Shown here one piece after another: positions 1 through 7,689 of a stretch of 11,212 bases of DNA. Under the pieces are notes generated by a model. That model was not told the DNA's origin, searched no databases, and saw nothing but the letters and a program-made list of their open reading frames with translations. The position numbers and the translations under genes are program-made. The DNA lies in assembly GCA_003024985.2 (NCBI GenBank), contig PXIH01S0008306.1; one strand, 5' to 3'. The DNA comes from Euperipatoides rowelli. Taxonomy: Eukaryota > Onychophora > Udeonychophora > Euonychophora > Peripatopsidae. Numbering within the stretch: the stretch's first letter is position 1; the number at the start of each line of letters is the position of its first letter.

Positions 1-1080
1 TTTGTAAAATACCTTAGTAAATGTTTTATGGTATTGCTTTTAATTTCATTTGAATGCCTTTTTTTTAATAATTTTGTTTTAATTTAATAAACATCAATTT
101 CTTTTTTTTAAAAAAAGCAATCAGGCCCTATTACTAGCTCAGTGAATAAGCTATAGCTAGTCAAACGTGAAATCGCCAAATGTTAGAACTTTTCCTCATT
201 TGGCTACAAGTTATCACTTAAACTGAGCCAAATTGCTAATTCTAAAAATAAATAAAAAATTAAACAAAACCAAGGAAAAAACACACACCACCTAATACTA
301 CAAATTAAGAATTGGTATAAAATATGTTAGAATAGCTTACAATATACAGTAGATATTTTGAAATTTTCTAAATTTCAGAAGAGCAGCTGTAAGACAATTA
401 GCCAAGTAAAGCTTAAAAATCTCATTGTAACTGTTATTAATTTTAAAACTATAAATAGGCTTTATTAGTTAAGATTTTCCAATAGCCTGTTGAACAGTAT
501 AATTCAATTTCAAATTTTAATCATACATGTAGACTGATGGCTTTGTTTTAAATTTCTAATTTTTGGAAACTTTGATTAAATTGAAGCCTGATTATGAAAA
601 AATTGTTGGTTTGAAATTGATAGCGCAGAATTGGTTTAAATTTATAATAAATACAGATTTCTGAAGGTAATTTATAAAGTTAGAATTTATATTTTCTTTT
701 TTTTTTGTTATTTACAATAGCCTATATAGACTACCAAATTCAATTACTGTATATAACTTTACCTAAAAATTAATAAAGGAATAAAACGCCCTAGACTTAA
801 GCTAGAATAAAATTATTTCATGGACTTGGGCCTATTCTGCCCTAACCAATCAATTTATTCCGTTATCCCATGCATCAAACTTATCAAAATGTTACCTCAC
901 TAATTCATTTATTTGGTCATAATTACTGAGTAATTTGTATTAGAGTTGGATTTTAATTATTGATTAAATTGGATTAGAATTCATGATTGGTTTGAAGTTT
1001 TCTTTTTTTAAGGAGGATTTTTGAAGCTAATATCAGTTTTTTTTTTGATGGGTAAAGGTTGATTTTTTTAAAACAAAAAA
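1..1080. other. AT-rich non-coding DNA, no gene seen
   Basis: I see no coding region, RNA gene or complete mobile element in this stretch. It is dominated by A/T runs and short homopolymers, with stops in all frames at short intervals. The only internal structure worth listing is the inverted-repeat element at 175-240. Because it lies upstream of the alpha-catenin exon, it could be the first intron, or promoter or intergenic DNA. No transcription start or upstream non-coding exon could be identified to decide this. Confidence 0.6.
175..240. repeat. GCCAAA inverted-repeat element, copy 1
   Basis: Three alternating copies of a GCCAAAT word lie here: GCCAAATG at 175-182, its reverse complement CATTTGGC at 197-204, and AGCCAAAT at 226-233. 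Any adjacent pair could fold into an 8-bp stem. The second half (TTGGCTACAA ... GAGCCAAATTGCTAAT) matches the element at 1142-1183 almost word for word. The two loci are therefore probably copies of one short dispersed repeat. No coding capacity is visible and I do not recognise a named family. Confidence 0.5.
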
Positions 1081-1081
1081 A

Positions 1082-1183
1082 ATATGCTGAGAGCATGAGC
1101 CAAACATCTATGCCAAATTCTTATTAAAATTCAGCATATGGTTTGGCTACAAATTTATTTGCAGTTTGAGCCAAACTGCTAAT
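1082..1183. repeat. GCCAAA inverted-repeat element, copy 2
   Basis: This shares the TTTGGCTACAA ... GAGCCAAACTGCTAAT core with the element at 175-240 and has the same alternating arrangement: GAGCCAAAC at 1097-1105, GTTTGGCT at 1141-1148 and GAGCCAAAC at 1168-1175. It also carries a perfect 9-bp inverted repeat, ATATGCTGA at 1082-1090 and TCAGCATAT at 1131-1139, with a 40-nt loop. The layout resembles a small non-autonomous hairpin or MITE-like element. No target-site duplication was identified. Confidence 0.5.
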
Positions 1184-1189
1184 ACGGTA

Positions 1190-1580
1190 GTTGTAACATT
1201 CCACCTTAAACACTGCTAGCCTATATTAAGCTTATTTAAAATAATTAAAAAAAAAAAAACACTACTAAAAAATATGTTGCATTATATTTTTTAAAATTTT
1301 AGAATCTACACTCTAGCCTAAAGTATTCGTATACTGTAAATACCGTCCATCATATTCTGATTAGCATTTGTAACTAAATTTAGCTAATTTCATGCTAAAA
1401 GCTAAAGTGTAGGATTTTCCCCTTCTAACTCCTACTGAAGTTCAAACCCCCACCCCCCTTTCATAAGTTTTTTTTTTTTTGTAATTTCAGTTAAAAAGTT
1501 TTATTATTTTTGGTTGTAGATTTTCATATTTTAAGTTTTACGAGGTCGGCAGGTCTGCAGAGGGGAAGGTATATAACTTA
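1190..1580. other. AT-rich non-coding DNA with homopolymers
   Basis: No gene or recognisable element is visible. The stretch holds a poly(A) run near 1248-1259, a C-rich patch at 1446-1458 and a poly(T) run near 1470. These are low-complexity tracts of the kind common in large animal introns and intergenic DNA. Confidence 0.6.
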
Positions 1581-1584
1581 AAAA

Positions 1585-1812
1585 CTACATTGCCAAATGT
1601 AATTGTTGATATATTAGGATAGACAAACTTGTTTCCTTCTTTGCAGCACAAACAACTGACACAATATTCATTATAAAAGAATCACTAAATTCAACATCAT
1701 GTTGTATAATGTTGGGAGGTATGAGAACCTCACCTACTTTTGTTGTGTCATACCTCCCAATCACATCATTTTCAAACAATGCAAAGCCATGCTTTTTTTG
1801 ATAGAAGTTAAA
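1585..1812 (-). other. unrecognised 75-codon open frame
   Basis: On the minus strand this frame is open for 75 codons between a stop at 1813-1815 and the terminal TAG. There is no ATG near its beginning, and the first in-frame TTG is at 1779. The peptide has an ordinary-looking composition, with segments such as HGFALFENDVIGRYDTTK and KVGEVLIPPNIIQHDVEF followed by a hydrophobic stretch. I do not recognise a domain. The frame contains a perfect 13-bp inverted repeat (1712-1760), which argues for transposon-derived or chance sequence. It lacks convincing splice sites on both sides, so I do not call it an exon. Confidence 0.2.
1712..1760. repeat. perfect 13-bp inverted repeat (hairpin)
   Basis: TTGGGAGGTATGA at 1712-1724 is the exact reverse complement of TCATACCTCCCAA at 1748-1760, with a 23-nt loop. 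The arms are much richer in G+C than the surroundings. On the minus strand the hairpin lies inside the open frame 1585-1812. It is not followed by a T-run in the bacterial terminator arrangement, and none is expected in a metazoan genome. Confidence 0.75.
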
Positions 1813-2154
1813 TCACACATATTGTAGATTATAAATGTTACTAAGCTTAGTATCCCACCTTATAATAATTAAATGTAAAACTTTTGAATCATCTACAAAA
1901 TGCCTACAAAATTAATAAATTTTCTTAGTGCAATTTTACTTAACTTACCAAGAAATAAAAACAATATTCTCCAAATTGGAGTACACAGTTCTCTTTCACT
2001 TTCCTGCTAAAAATAGAAAATTATGAAGGCTTCCAAAAGTTGAAGACTTGAAAGTAATTGCTGTCACCTTGTTAAAAATATTGACACTGTCTCAGTCCTC
2101 CCTAGTCTCCCCTACGTTTCAATCTAGTCCTGTTTAATATTAGCGTACAATGCC

Positions 2155-2793
2155 GTCCAAGAGCGCCACACCAAACAAGCCCCCCTATTTCTTGGCAAAA
2201 CATAGGTAAACAGCGCCATCACTGTACTTTGACATTTTTATCACTCTGAAAGAAATCAAAGGGGTATCCAAACAAGAGCGCCCTCCTAGATTTTTGCTTC
2301 ATTTTACCTCAACTAAGGTTCAGGACATTGTATCCATAAAAGAGCGCCATGTAAAATTTTTCATGTCACCATCTGACATTATTATGCTGTGATGTCATTT
2401 TTATATTTTAGTCATATAGATAAATATAGCTTAGAACTATAAATAATGTTGAATCCAATAAACAGAACGAAAGAGGCCTGTAAATTAAAAAGTGAAAGTT
2501 TTAGCTTAGACGACGCTCTTACTTGGCACATACAGTATATCGGCCAACCTTTATTGATGTTTGTCATGTTTTAGTGTGTACCAGCCAATTTCCTAAAATT
2601 TTGGGAAGCATGTCCAAGCAAGGGTGCCGATTTGAAAAACAATCTTTTTAAGGAATTCTGATTGTAGCTAAATAAAAGCGCCTAGTCAGTTTTACAATGT
2701 ATTGTGGTAAATCTAAGGTTTACTAGCATGGAGCCAAACAAGAGCACCCCCCCCCCCAAACGAATGATAAGAGAGCATGCGCCCTTGCTCGGC
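2155..2793. repeat. cluster of about ten CCAAACAAGAGCGCC-like motifs
   Basis: Degenerate copies of a 15-20 bp GC-containing motif are scattered at irregular spacing (about 16 to 180 bp). Plus-strand copies begin near 2155, 2171, 2206 (weak), 2264, 2330, 2612, 2664 (weak) and 2731. Reverse-complement copies lie at 2512-2529 and 2779-2793. The best copies are GTATCCAAACAAGAGCGCC at 2264 and GAGCCAAACAAGAGCACC at 2731. The shared core is CCAA, then a variable part, then AAGAGCGCC or AAGGGCGCC. GC-rich motifs of this length should be rare in this AT-rich DNA. It may be a degenerate minisatellite, the body of an uncharacterised repeat, or a cluster of protein-binding sites. I do not recognise a named family. 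Confidence 0.65.
2747..2757. repeat. C11 homopolymer
   Basis: A run of eleven C residues directly follows the motif copy at 2731. It is one of three G or C runs in the window, each exactly eleven bases long (also 4120-4130 and 9986-9996). Assembly or sequencing error in run length is possible. Confidence 0.8.
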
Positions 2794-2886
2794 TTTCTAT
2801 GGTACATAACCTATTGGTAAATTTTACACAATTATTTAATTTTTGCAAATCAAAATATTTTCCAGCACGCAAATCAAAAAACAATT

Positions 2887-3238
2887 TACATTTTTATAAT
2901 ATCTTGCCGATACCGATTCAATGCCCAACAACTCCAATTTTTCAATATATAATTAAATTTTTTATTACCCCTTAAGGCAAACAGAATTTGTCTGGTACAA
3001 TCTCGCTGTACTTTTTCCAAAGCAATATACTGTGAGACGGAAGGTGTCCAAGAAATAGAACCATAGTCAAGTACAGGAAACACATATGTTACAGAAATTA
3101 TCAATACCCCAGATCAATGCTCTCAATGCTATATCTAATAGAGCACCAAGCATGCTTACTTTTCAATACAGGTTTATCCGTATATTCCTGAAATTTAAGT
3201 TTTTGGTCAATGATTAGACCAAGAATTTTAACATAGAA
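2887..3238 (-). mobile_element. non-LTR retrotransposon RT relic (3' part)
   Basis: This is the C-terminal end of a non-LTR (LINE) reverse transcriptase on the minus strand, in three pieces. Residues read VKILGLIIDQKLKFQE from about 3232 down to 3104, matching the family's KDLGV.ID..LKF block. A shifted frame from about 3104 holds TYVFPVLDYGSISWTP and IALEKVQRDCTRQI, matching the YVRP.LEYGS..W.P and LEKVQRR.TR blocks. Below about 2951 a third frame reads YIEKLELLGIESVSAR, matching YEERLK.LGL.SLE.RR. There are thus frameshifts near 3104 and near 2949, and a stop (TAG, 3257-3259) just upstream. The catalytic RT core with its YADD motif is absent, so this is a dead fragment. The blocks fit jockey/CR1-like elements best, but the clade is not certain. 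Confidence 0.8.
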
Positions 3239-3244
3239 CTTAAT

Positions 3245-3517
3245 TTGATGAATAAGCTAATGTTTTTTGGCAAAATAAAACTAAACTGACAAGATGAAAT
3301 TAGCATTGATAATACACTATGTATTATCAACAAACTATAGCTCTTGTCAATTTACATTTTTGAATTTTTTATTTTATTTTAAAAAATTGTTAAAACTTAC
3401 TAACTAATAGTAATAGGCCATCATGTTATTTATCATTTTTCTCTTTATTTATCTTGCATTTTTTAAATTTATGTTTTCAATTGCTCTTTTGTAAAAAATA
3501 TACTTAATTTTTATGCT
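3245..3517 (+). other. intron DNA upstream of the alpha-catenin exon
   Basis: AT-rich, with a T-rich end leading into the polypyrimidine tract. No open frame or element is recognisable. It is read as the end of the intron preceding the first coding exon of alpha-catenin. Confidence 0.5.
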
Positions 3518-3537
3518 TTTCTTTTCTTTTTATATAG
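3518..3537 (+). other. 3' splice site before the alpha-catenin exon
   Basis: A run of CTTTTCTTTTCTTTTTATATAG type forms a polypyrimidine tract ending in AG at 3536-3537. This would start the exon at 3538 with 18 nt of 5' untranslated sequence before the ATG. A second AG at 3547-3548 (ACAG) is an alternative that would leave only 7 nt of untranslated sequence. The intron-terminal TAG at 3535-3537 is in frame with the coding sequence, so unspliced RNA could not extend the protein upstream. Confidence 0.7.
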
Positions 3538-3555
3538 TTAGTTAACAGATTTATT

Positions 3556-3663
3556 ATGACTACAATAGCACCAACCGGTTCTATTACTCTAAAATGGGAT
3601 CCCAAAAACTTGGAAATCCGCACAAAAACAGTTGAAAAGACACTCGAACCATTAGTTATCCAG
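3556..3663 (+). CDS. CTNNA: alpha-catenin, first coding exon (N-terminus)
   Basis: Alpha-catenin links the cadherin-beta-catenin complex to actin at adherens junctions in the cytoplasm under the plasma membrane. This exon encodes the first 36 residues. The stretch ITLKWDPKNLEIRT followed by VEKTLEPLVIQ matches the conserved N-terminus of animal alpha-catenins (KWDPK.LEIRT..VE..LEPLV.Q), at the beginning of the vinculin-family N-terminal domain. Vinculin itself lacks the KWDPK segment. The ATG has A at -3 and gives a leader of nearly the same length as the vertebrate proteins. The reading frame is intact and ends at a phase-0 boundary after a glutamine codon, directly before GTAAGA. The rest of the protein (about 900 residues in the family) is not in the window: the next exon, expected to begin with a VTTLVN-like segment, was not found downstream. 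The CTNNA1/2/3 subtype cannot be assigned, and invertebrates usually have a single gene. Confidence 0.93.
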
Positions 3664-3669
3664 GTAAGA
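3664..3669 (+). other. 5' splice site after the alpha-catenin exon
   Basis: The exon ends in CAG and is followed by GTAAGA, close to the metazoan donor consensus CAG|GTAAGT. The intron begins between codons (phase 0). It must be at least about 7.5 kb long, since no continuation of the gene is seen before the end of the window. Confidence 0.9.
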
Positions 3670-3959
3670 AAATAAAAATAGATTTAAAAAAAAAAATAGA
3701 TGCAATAGCTTGAATACTATAGACAAAAATTTGTAGAATAATTTATCAAATTGACACACTTCAATGTAGATACAGTAAATAGAATACATGATGGATGCTT
3801 AGATTTACAAAAAAAAAAAAAATATGGTAGGCTGACTCCAGATCTTTGGTATGACTTCATTGAACAATAAATAAATATAAAAGCGGATATTGAGCTAAGA
3901 GGTGAAATTTAGTTTTATAGGAACAGCTCATTCAGGGGTCTAAAAATTTGAAAAAATTG

Positions 3960-4027
3960 ATGGGCCCTTCGGGCTCCCAAGTTATACTGTTTACAGGCCC
4001 GAAGTTTTACTTTAGGAGCCCAACTTT
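3960..4027. repeat. GC-rich inverted-repeat fragment in intron
   Basis: This short GC-rich island in AT-rich intron DNA has paired words: GGGCTCC at 3971-3977 is the reverse complement of GGAGCCC at 4015-4021, and CTTCGGGC near 3967-3974 pairs with GCCCGAAG near 3997-4004. The alternation of GGGCCC, TTCGGG, CCCGAAG and GGAGCCC suggests a fragment of a dispersed repeat, or of a gene-derived repeat. A short plus-strand frame through it is open but has no domain that I recognise. Confidence 0.45.
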
Positions 4028-4119
4028 CAAAAACACTTACCTACTGGTAAATATTTTTTTTTAGGAATGCTAGTTATAACTTATGATTGCAAGTAATCAA
4101 ATATCTAAGTATGAAATTA

Positions 4120-4130
4120 GGGGGGGGGGG
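4120..4130. repeat. G11 homopolymer
   Basis: Eleven consecutive G residues in the intron after the alpha-catenin exon. The length matches the C11 at 2747-2757 and the G11 at 9986-9996. Confidence 0.8.
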
Positions 4131-4339
4131 AAGAAATGAAGAAGTCTTTTTGTTTTGTGCACTACTGATGTGTAATAATTTAAATAACGAATCTACCACT
4201 TATTTTTCATAAGAAAATTACATTAAAAAAATGTAAATAAACTGGAAGGTAGACTCCCTGATACTTAGATTATAAAATCTGCATTTATAGATGGAAGCCA
4301 AACATCTGAAAGCCTCAAATAAACATTTACTTTTCAAAA

Positions 4340-4980
4340 AAAAAAAAGTAGGCTTAGGTTATTTGTTTATATTATTAAAACTCTTTTTAAAATGTGCTTT
4401 CCCCAAATGTAGTTCTAAAGATTTTTTTTATGACAAAGGTCAACAGATTAAGAATGTACAATCATGGCAAGGGAACAATCCCTATCTTTCAGGCAAGTCT
4501 TCTACATTATGTCTACTATAACTCTCATACAGTAATTGAAGTGATCTACATCTTCATTAGCATCATTAAGTAAAGAAATGACCAATCAAAAGTAGAAATT
4601 ACTCTTCCAAAAGACTTCTTGTTGATCTATTTATTGGTCTAGTCTCAAAATCTATATTAGAAAATGGAGATGTTTGCGGATAAGTAATTATCATTATGCT
4701 CAGAAGTTACAATTGGTGGCGTAACCTTAACAAAAGTATGAATGCCTTTTAAACACATGTCAAGGATTCTATTTTTCTTGTAGGTTATTTAACACTTTGC
4801 TAAAGGCGCTAATGCTTAAGGTTCTTGATTTATCAAGTTAATTAAAATTTCCAATCACAAATATACTGTACACATACTTTTGGATTCACTGTAAGCAATC
4901 TGTCAATTTCACTTATTATAAAATCTATAGTCAGATTAGCATAAATATCATTAGGAAGGGGAATAAATTGCAATAACTGC
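4340..4980 (-). mobile_element. non-LTR retrotransposon endonuclease relic
   Basis: On the minus strand, fragments in several frames line up in the order expected for the APE-type endonuclease and linker of a LINE. AVIAIYSPS (4980-4954) matches the ...ISVY.PP strand. PNDIYANLTIDFIISEIDRL follows in a shifted frame (from 4955). FVIGNFN (4861-4841) matches the IIGDFN motif, with Asn in place of the catalytic Asp. TSEHNDNYLSANISIF (near 4704-4660) sits where the family has the SDH motif. NDANEDVDHFNYCM (near 4560-4515) and HLGKAHFKKSFNNINK (near 4409-4362) resemble the linker before the reverse transcriptase. Many frameshifts and stops show an old, dead copy. The plus-strand open frame at 4291-4521 is its antisense shadow. 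It lies in the intron and opposes alpha-catenin transcription. Confidence 0.6.
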
Positions 4981-4999
4981 TATCAAGTGTAAGGTAGGC

Positions 5000-6560
5000 T
5001 AACAAGATCTTTAGTTACTGTGATAGCCTCATCATGAATTTTCTTGGTTTTGTCAAAAACTGTAGTTGTATAATGACAAAGAACACACATGCAAGAAAGT
5101 GACAAGCAGTTAAGTTGAACACTTGTTACTAAGCAGATTTAACTGCAAAGTTTTATACCTTGGTTGCACTTGTAGCCTGTTAGGACAAGGTGAAAGAATA
5201 GATAATTTACTTTGATATTTAATAAAATTTTGACAACCTGATCTATGGTAGAGTTGATTTCAGAGACACACACTATGATTTGATGTATATTAATGCAATA
5301 AGGTTTACCTGATTGTTTCTCGACAATTTGACCCCTCTGGACTTGCAGGATCACTTCATCTGTGAACAGGATCTAGAAAGCCTTAACTCTAAACAATTTG
5401 AGTAATAATATATGTATAAAGTGAACATGTATCTAATGATTAGTGCAGAGAGGATATATGTTTCAATAAAACACAGTTTTATTAAGTTATTTTTCATACA
5501 AGTTTAATTTCTCAGAGGAACAAGTGGTTTAACTACTCCAAAGTTCCTGGATAACACCTTTATTTTAGCATTATTCTATTTAAATGTACCTTTGAGTGGT
5601 TCTTGGCCTACCTTTGTATTATTATATGGGCTTGTTAATGTACTGTAAATCTAGGATTTATATATACTTGGTATTGTTGCTTGAATTTGGATTAACCTGG
5701 GATGCTTATACCAAACTATAGAAGGTAAGTTCCTTTTAAATCTATTAAGGAATCAATAATTGACTTTTATTTCATAAGTTTCGACAAATGAGGGGTGTCT
5801 ATCTGAAATTTTGAAGAAGGTGATGTCATCTTTGGAGTTCAAACTTTAATATTATTGCAATTTAAAGAAACACTTAACTTTAACTATTTTAATTAATTTT
5901 GATGAGGTCTTCATTTCAGTTTGCTTTTAATAAGACCATTTACTCTATGGATGTCTAAAAATCCAAAATTAGCTAATAAATTATTAAAATCTAATATTCA
6001 ATAAATGACATTTCCCTCTATTACAAATAATAGTATGCAATTGTTTAATATAGTAAAAATGAACATGGGCTATCAATTAATAATTGGACATGATTCAACC
6101 TGGAATATTTAACAAACATAATATCATGGTAAAAATTGACAGTAATTTAGAACTTTATAGTTCATTGATATCTGATAATTTGGCAAAAGTCCTTCTTCAG
6201 TGGTAGATTCAATTTCAACTGGGATTTCCATGTTGATTTAATGTTCTGGTTGGAAACAAAGTTATTGATTTTCTATTGCATAAAATTTCACAAATTAAAG
6301 CATATTGTACCTAGGATTTTTGATGAATAAGGTTCAGTGATTGACTATTAAATTATATTGACAACATATTGGCTGAATTGTAGATAATATTCTTCTTAAT
6401 AAATTTGTAGATAGCTTAGTACTAGCTTTTTATGTAAACTTATGAATATTGAAAGTTAATTTATATGAACAGCATTACGGATTATATATTAGAGTACTCT
6501 ATTCATACCTGAGTAACTGTCTAGCGGTAGCGAGATGGCTCCTCTGATCCTGAGCGATGT
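5000..6560. other. AT-rich intron DNA, no gene recognised
   Basis: No coding region could be supported. A 71-codon minus-strand frame starting with GTG at 5354, just downstream of the residues ILFTDE, was examined and not accepted. A strong donor-like AAG|GTAAGT at 5722-5730 has no convincing exon before it. Several fragments look vaguely like retroelement peptides but are too short to name. The 6509-6560 end is noticeably richer in G+C and runs into the LTR-like element. Confidence 0.5.
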
Positions 6561-6563
6561 CTT

Positions 6564-6573
6564 GCGGGATCCA
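6564..6573 (-). other. possible tRNA primer-binding site
   Basis: Read on the minus strand, TGGATCCCGC follows the CA end of the LTR-like sequence after a single spacer base. Primer-binding sites of LTR retrotransposons begin with TGG because they pair with the CCA end of a tRNA. The match to a specific tRNA was not tested, and ten bases is weak evidence on its own. Confidence 0.3.
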
Positions 6574-6574
6574 G

Positions 6575-7005
6575 TGAATTTCACTTTATTCTGCTATCTA
6601 ATTTTATTTAAAATTTCAAGACTAACACTGACTAATTCTTAATTGGAATTATATAACTATACTGGGACATGGGCAGGAATTCTTGAAGTAGTCGGAATTA
6701 CTTGCTAGTCAGTACAGAACTCAAATACTCATCCTGCCTATAAGATGTAAAAACAGGACTAAGAGAGCACTGGGTCCAACACTGAACTAGTGGATCTGAC
6801 TGGGTAACTGTGTAGTTACTTTTACTGTTAGCTGATTGACTGACCGACCTCTAAAACTTGTTGTGCTCATTTTATACTGATTAGCTATTCACATAAAAGG
6901 CAGCAATTTGTAGTCACTTGTTGGTCCTTATTGGGTGCTTCCTAATTGACTGGATCAGCTGACCATCACATAATGTCGATAATTAATGGCCCCAAGTGTC
7001 ACCCA
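6575..7005 (-). mobile_element. LTR-like sequence (candidate solo or partial LTR)
   Basis: Compared with its surroundings this block is richer in G+C and laid out like a long terminal repeat on the minus strand. It contains TATAAAAT (complement of 6869-6876), an initiator-like TCAGTC about 30 bases downstream near 6835, an AATAAAG poly(A) signal (complement of 6584-6590), and a CA end at 6576-6575 directly before a TGGATCCCGC primer-site-like sequence. The TG start could be at 7005 (TGGGTGAC) or at 6970 (TGTGATGG), giving about 430 or 395 bp. A purine-rich stretch just upstream (7021-7007) resembles a polypurine tract. No second copy of the LTR and no clear gag or pol next to it were found. 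It is therefore a candidate, and the element type (Gypsy or other) is open. Confidence 0.4.
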
Positions 7006-7006
7006 T

Positions 7007-7021
7007 ATTCCCGCTCTTTTT
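7007..7021 (-). other. possible polypurine tract
   Basis: On the minus strand AAAAAGAGCGGGAAT directly precedes the TG of the LTR-like sequence at 7005. Such tracts prime plus-strand DNA synthesis immediately upstream of a 3' LTR. Purine-rich words are common in AT-rich DNA, so this supports the LTR reading only weakly. Confidence 0.25.
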
Positions 7022-7273
7022 GGCATCAATGGTCATCTTCTTTTTTAATTAAATGTTTAGTAGCATAATTTATAGGATTGTATTTTATAAGATTTTCCTA
7101 TGTACAGTACATGAAAATGTCCAAGTGATTCTATAAATTTCTTGCTTACAGATTAAAGGTTATTATTAGTTATTGGTCTTGTCAATGATTTTAATTCCAA
7201 TTTTTGTCAGTTGTTTAATTATTTAAACAATTACAGTATTATTGTTGGCAGTATCATACAGTATTAATTTTAT

Positions 7274-7680
7274 TTAGCAGCTTTTCTTAATATTTATTGT
7301 TGTTTGATTTAATATAAACTCTTTATCAGTATTGAGCTCTTCTCCATTTTCAGTTTCTTGATTAGCAGCATAAGTTGTTCTCATAATCCCTTTCTTTTCC
7401 TTATTTATTAACATTGTAATAGTAGGGCAGGCTAGTCTTTTTCCATAGGCTTGTTTCATCCTTGGATTTAGAGTAAATAATTTTCTTTCTTTAATCAGGG
7501 CTTTTCTTACAGTATATTTTGAAGGACTTGGAAATCTTAATTTATTTCATACACAATCTTTGTCATTAATGGAATGCTTATTGGTCCTCTTATATAATTA
7601 ATAGTAGTTTTCGGATTTTTGGTCTTAGGGTTTTTCTTTAAATTCATTTTAATTTTAGCAGGCTTTATTTCTGTAGTCAT
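7274..7680 (-). pseudogene. unrecognised A-rich, Lys-rich open frames with one frameshift
   Basis: On the minus strand an ATG at 7680-7678 opens a 47-codon frame (MTTEIKPAKIKMNLKKNPKT...) ending at 7537. A second frame, open from 7546 to the stop at 7274-7276, continues for 90 codons (KLRFPSPSKYTVRKALIKER...). The two overlap at 7537-7551, as if one base had been gained or lost in a single gene of about 135 codons. The product would be strongly basic, with a lysine-rich first half, and has no membrane segment. I do not recognise a domain. The coding strand is A-rich, unlike the alpha-catenin exon, and the frames lie a few hundred bases upstream of the LTR-like sequence on the same strand. An origin in the end of a retroelement's internal region is possible but unproven. 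A chance A-rich open frame is the alternative. Confidence 0.35.
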
Positions 7681-7689
7681 TATTTAATT

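Noticed and set aside
2155-2793. Interpretation of the motif cluster as CTCF sites
   Set aside because: Only about 8 of 14 core positions agree with the CTCF consensus in the best copies. Kept only as something to test.
4291-4521. Plus-strand 76-codon open frame
   Set aside because: It lies antisense to the LINE endonuclease and linker relic, has a biased lysine/leucine composition and no recognisable domain. Treated as a shadow frame.
5139-5375. Minus-strand 71-codon frame preceded by ILFTDE, reminiscent of the second catalytic Asp region of Tc1/mariner transposases
   Set aside because: The frame has a stop directly upstream, and none of the later family motifs (the VMVWG-like region, the third acidic residue) follow. 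The similarity is six residues only.
5721-5730. Strong donor-like GAAG|GTAAGT
   Set aside because: No open reading frame or acceptor of comparable quality lies upstream. An isolated GTAAGT is expected by chance in 11 kb.
6060-6077. Minus-strand peptide IDSPCS, reminiscent of the retroviral protease active site
   Set aside because: The glycine of the D-S/T-G motif is replaced, stops surround it and no reverse transcriptase follows. Too short to support.
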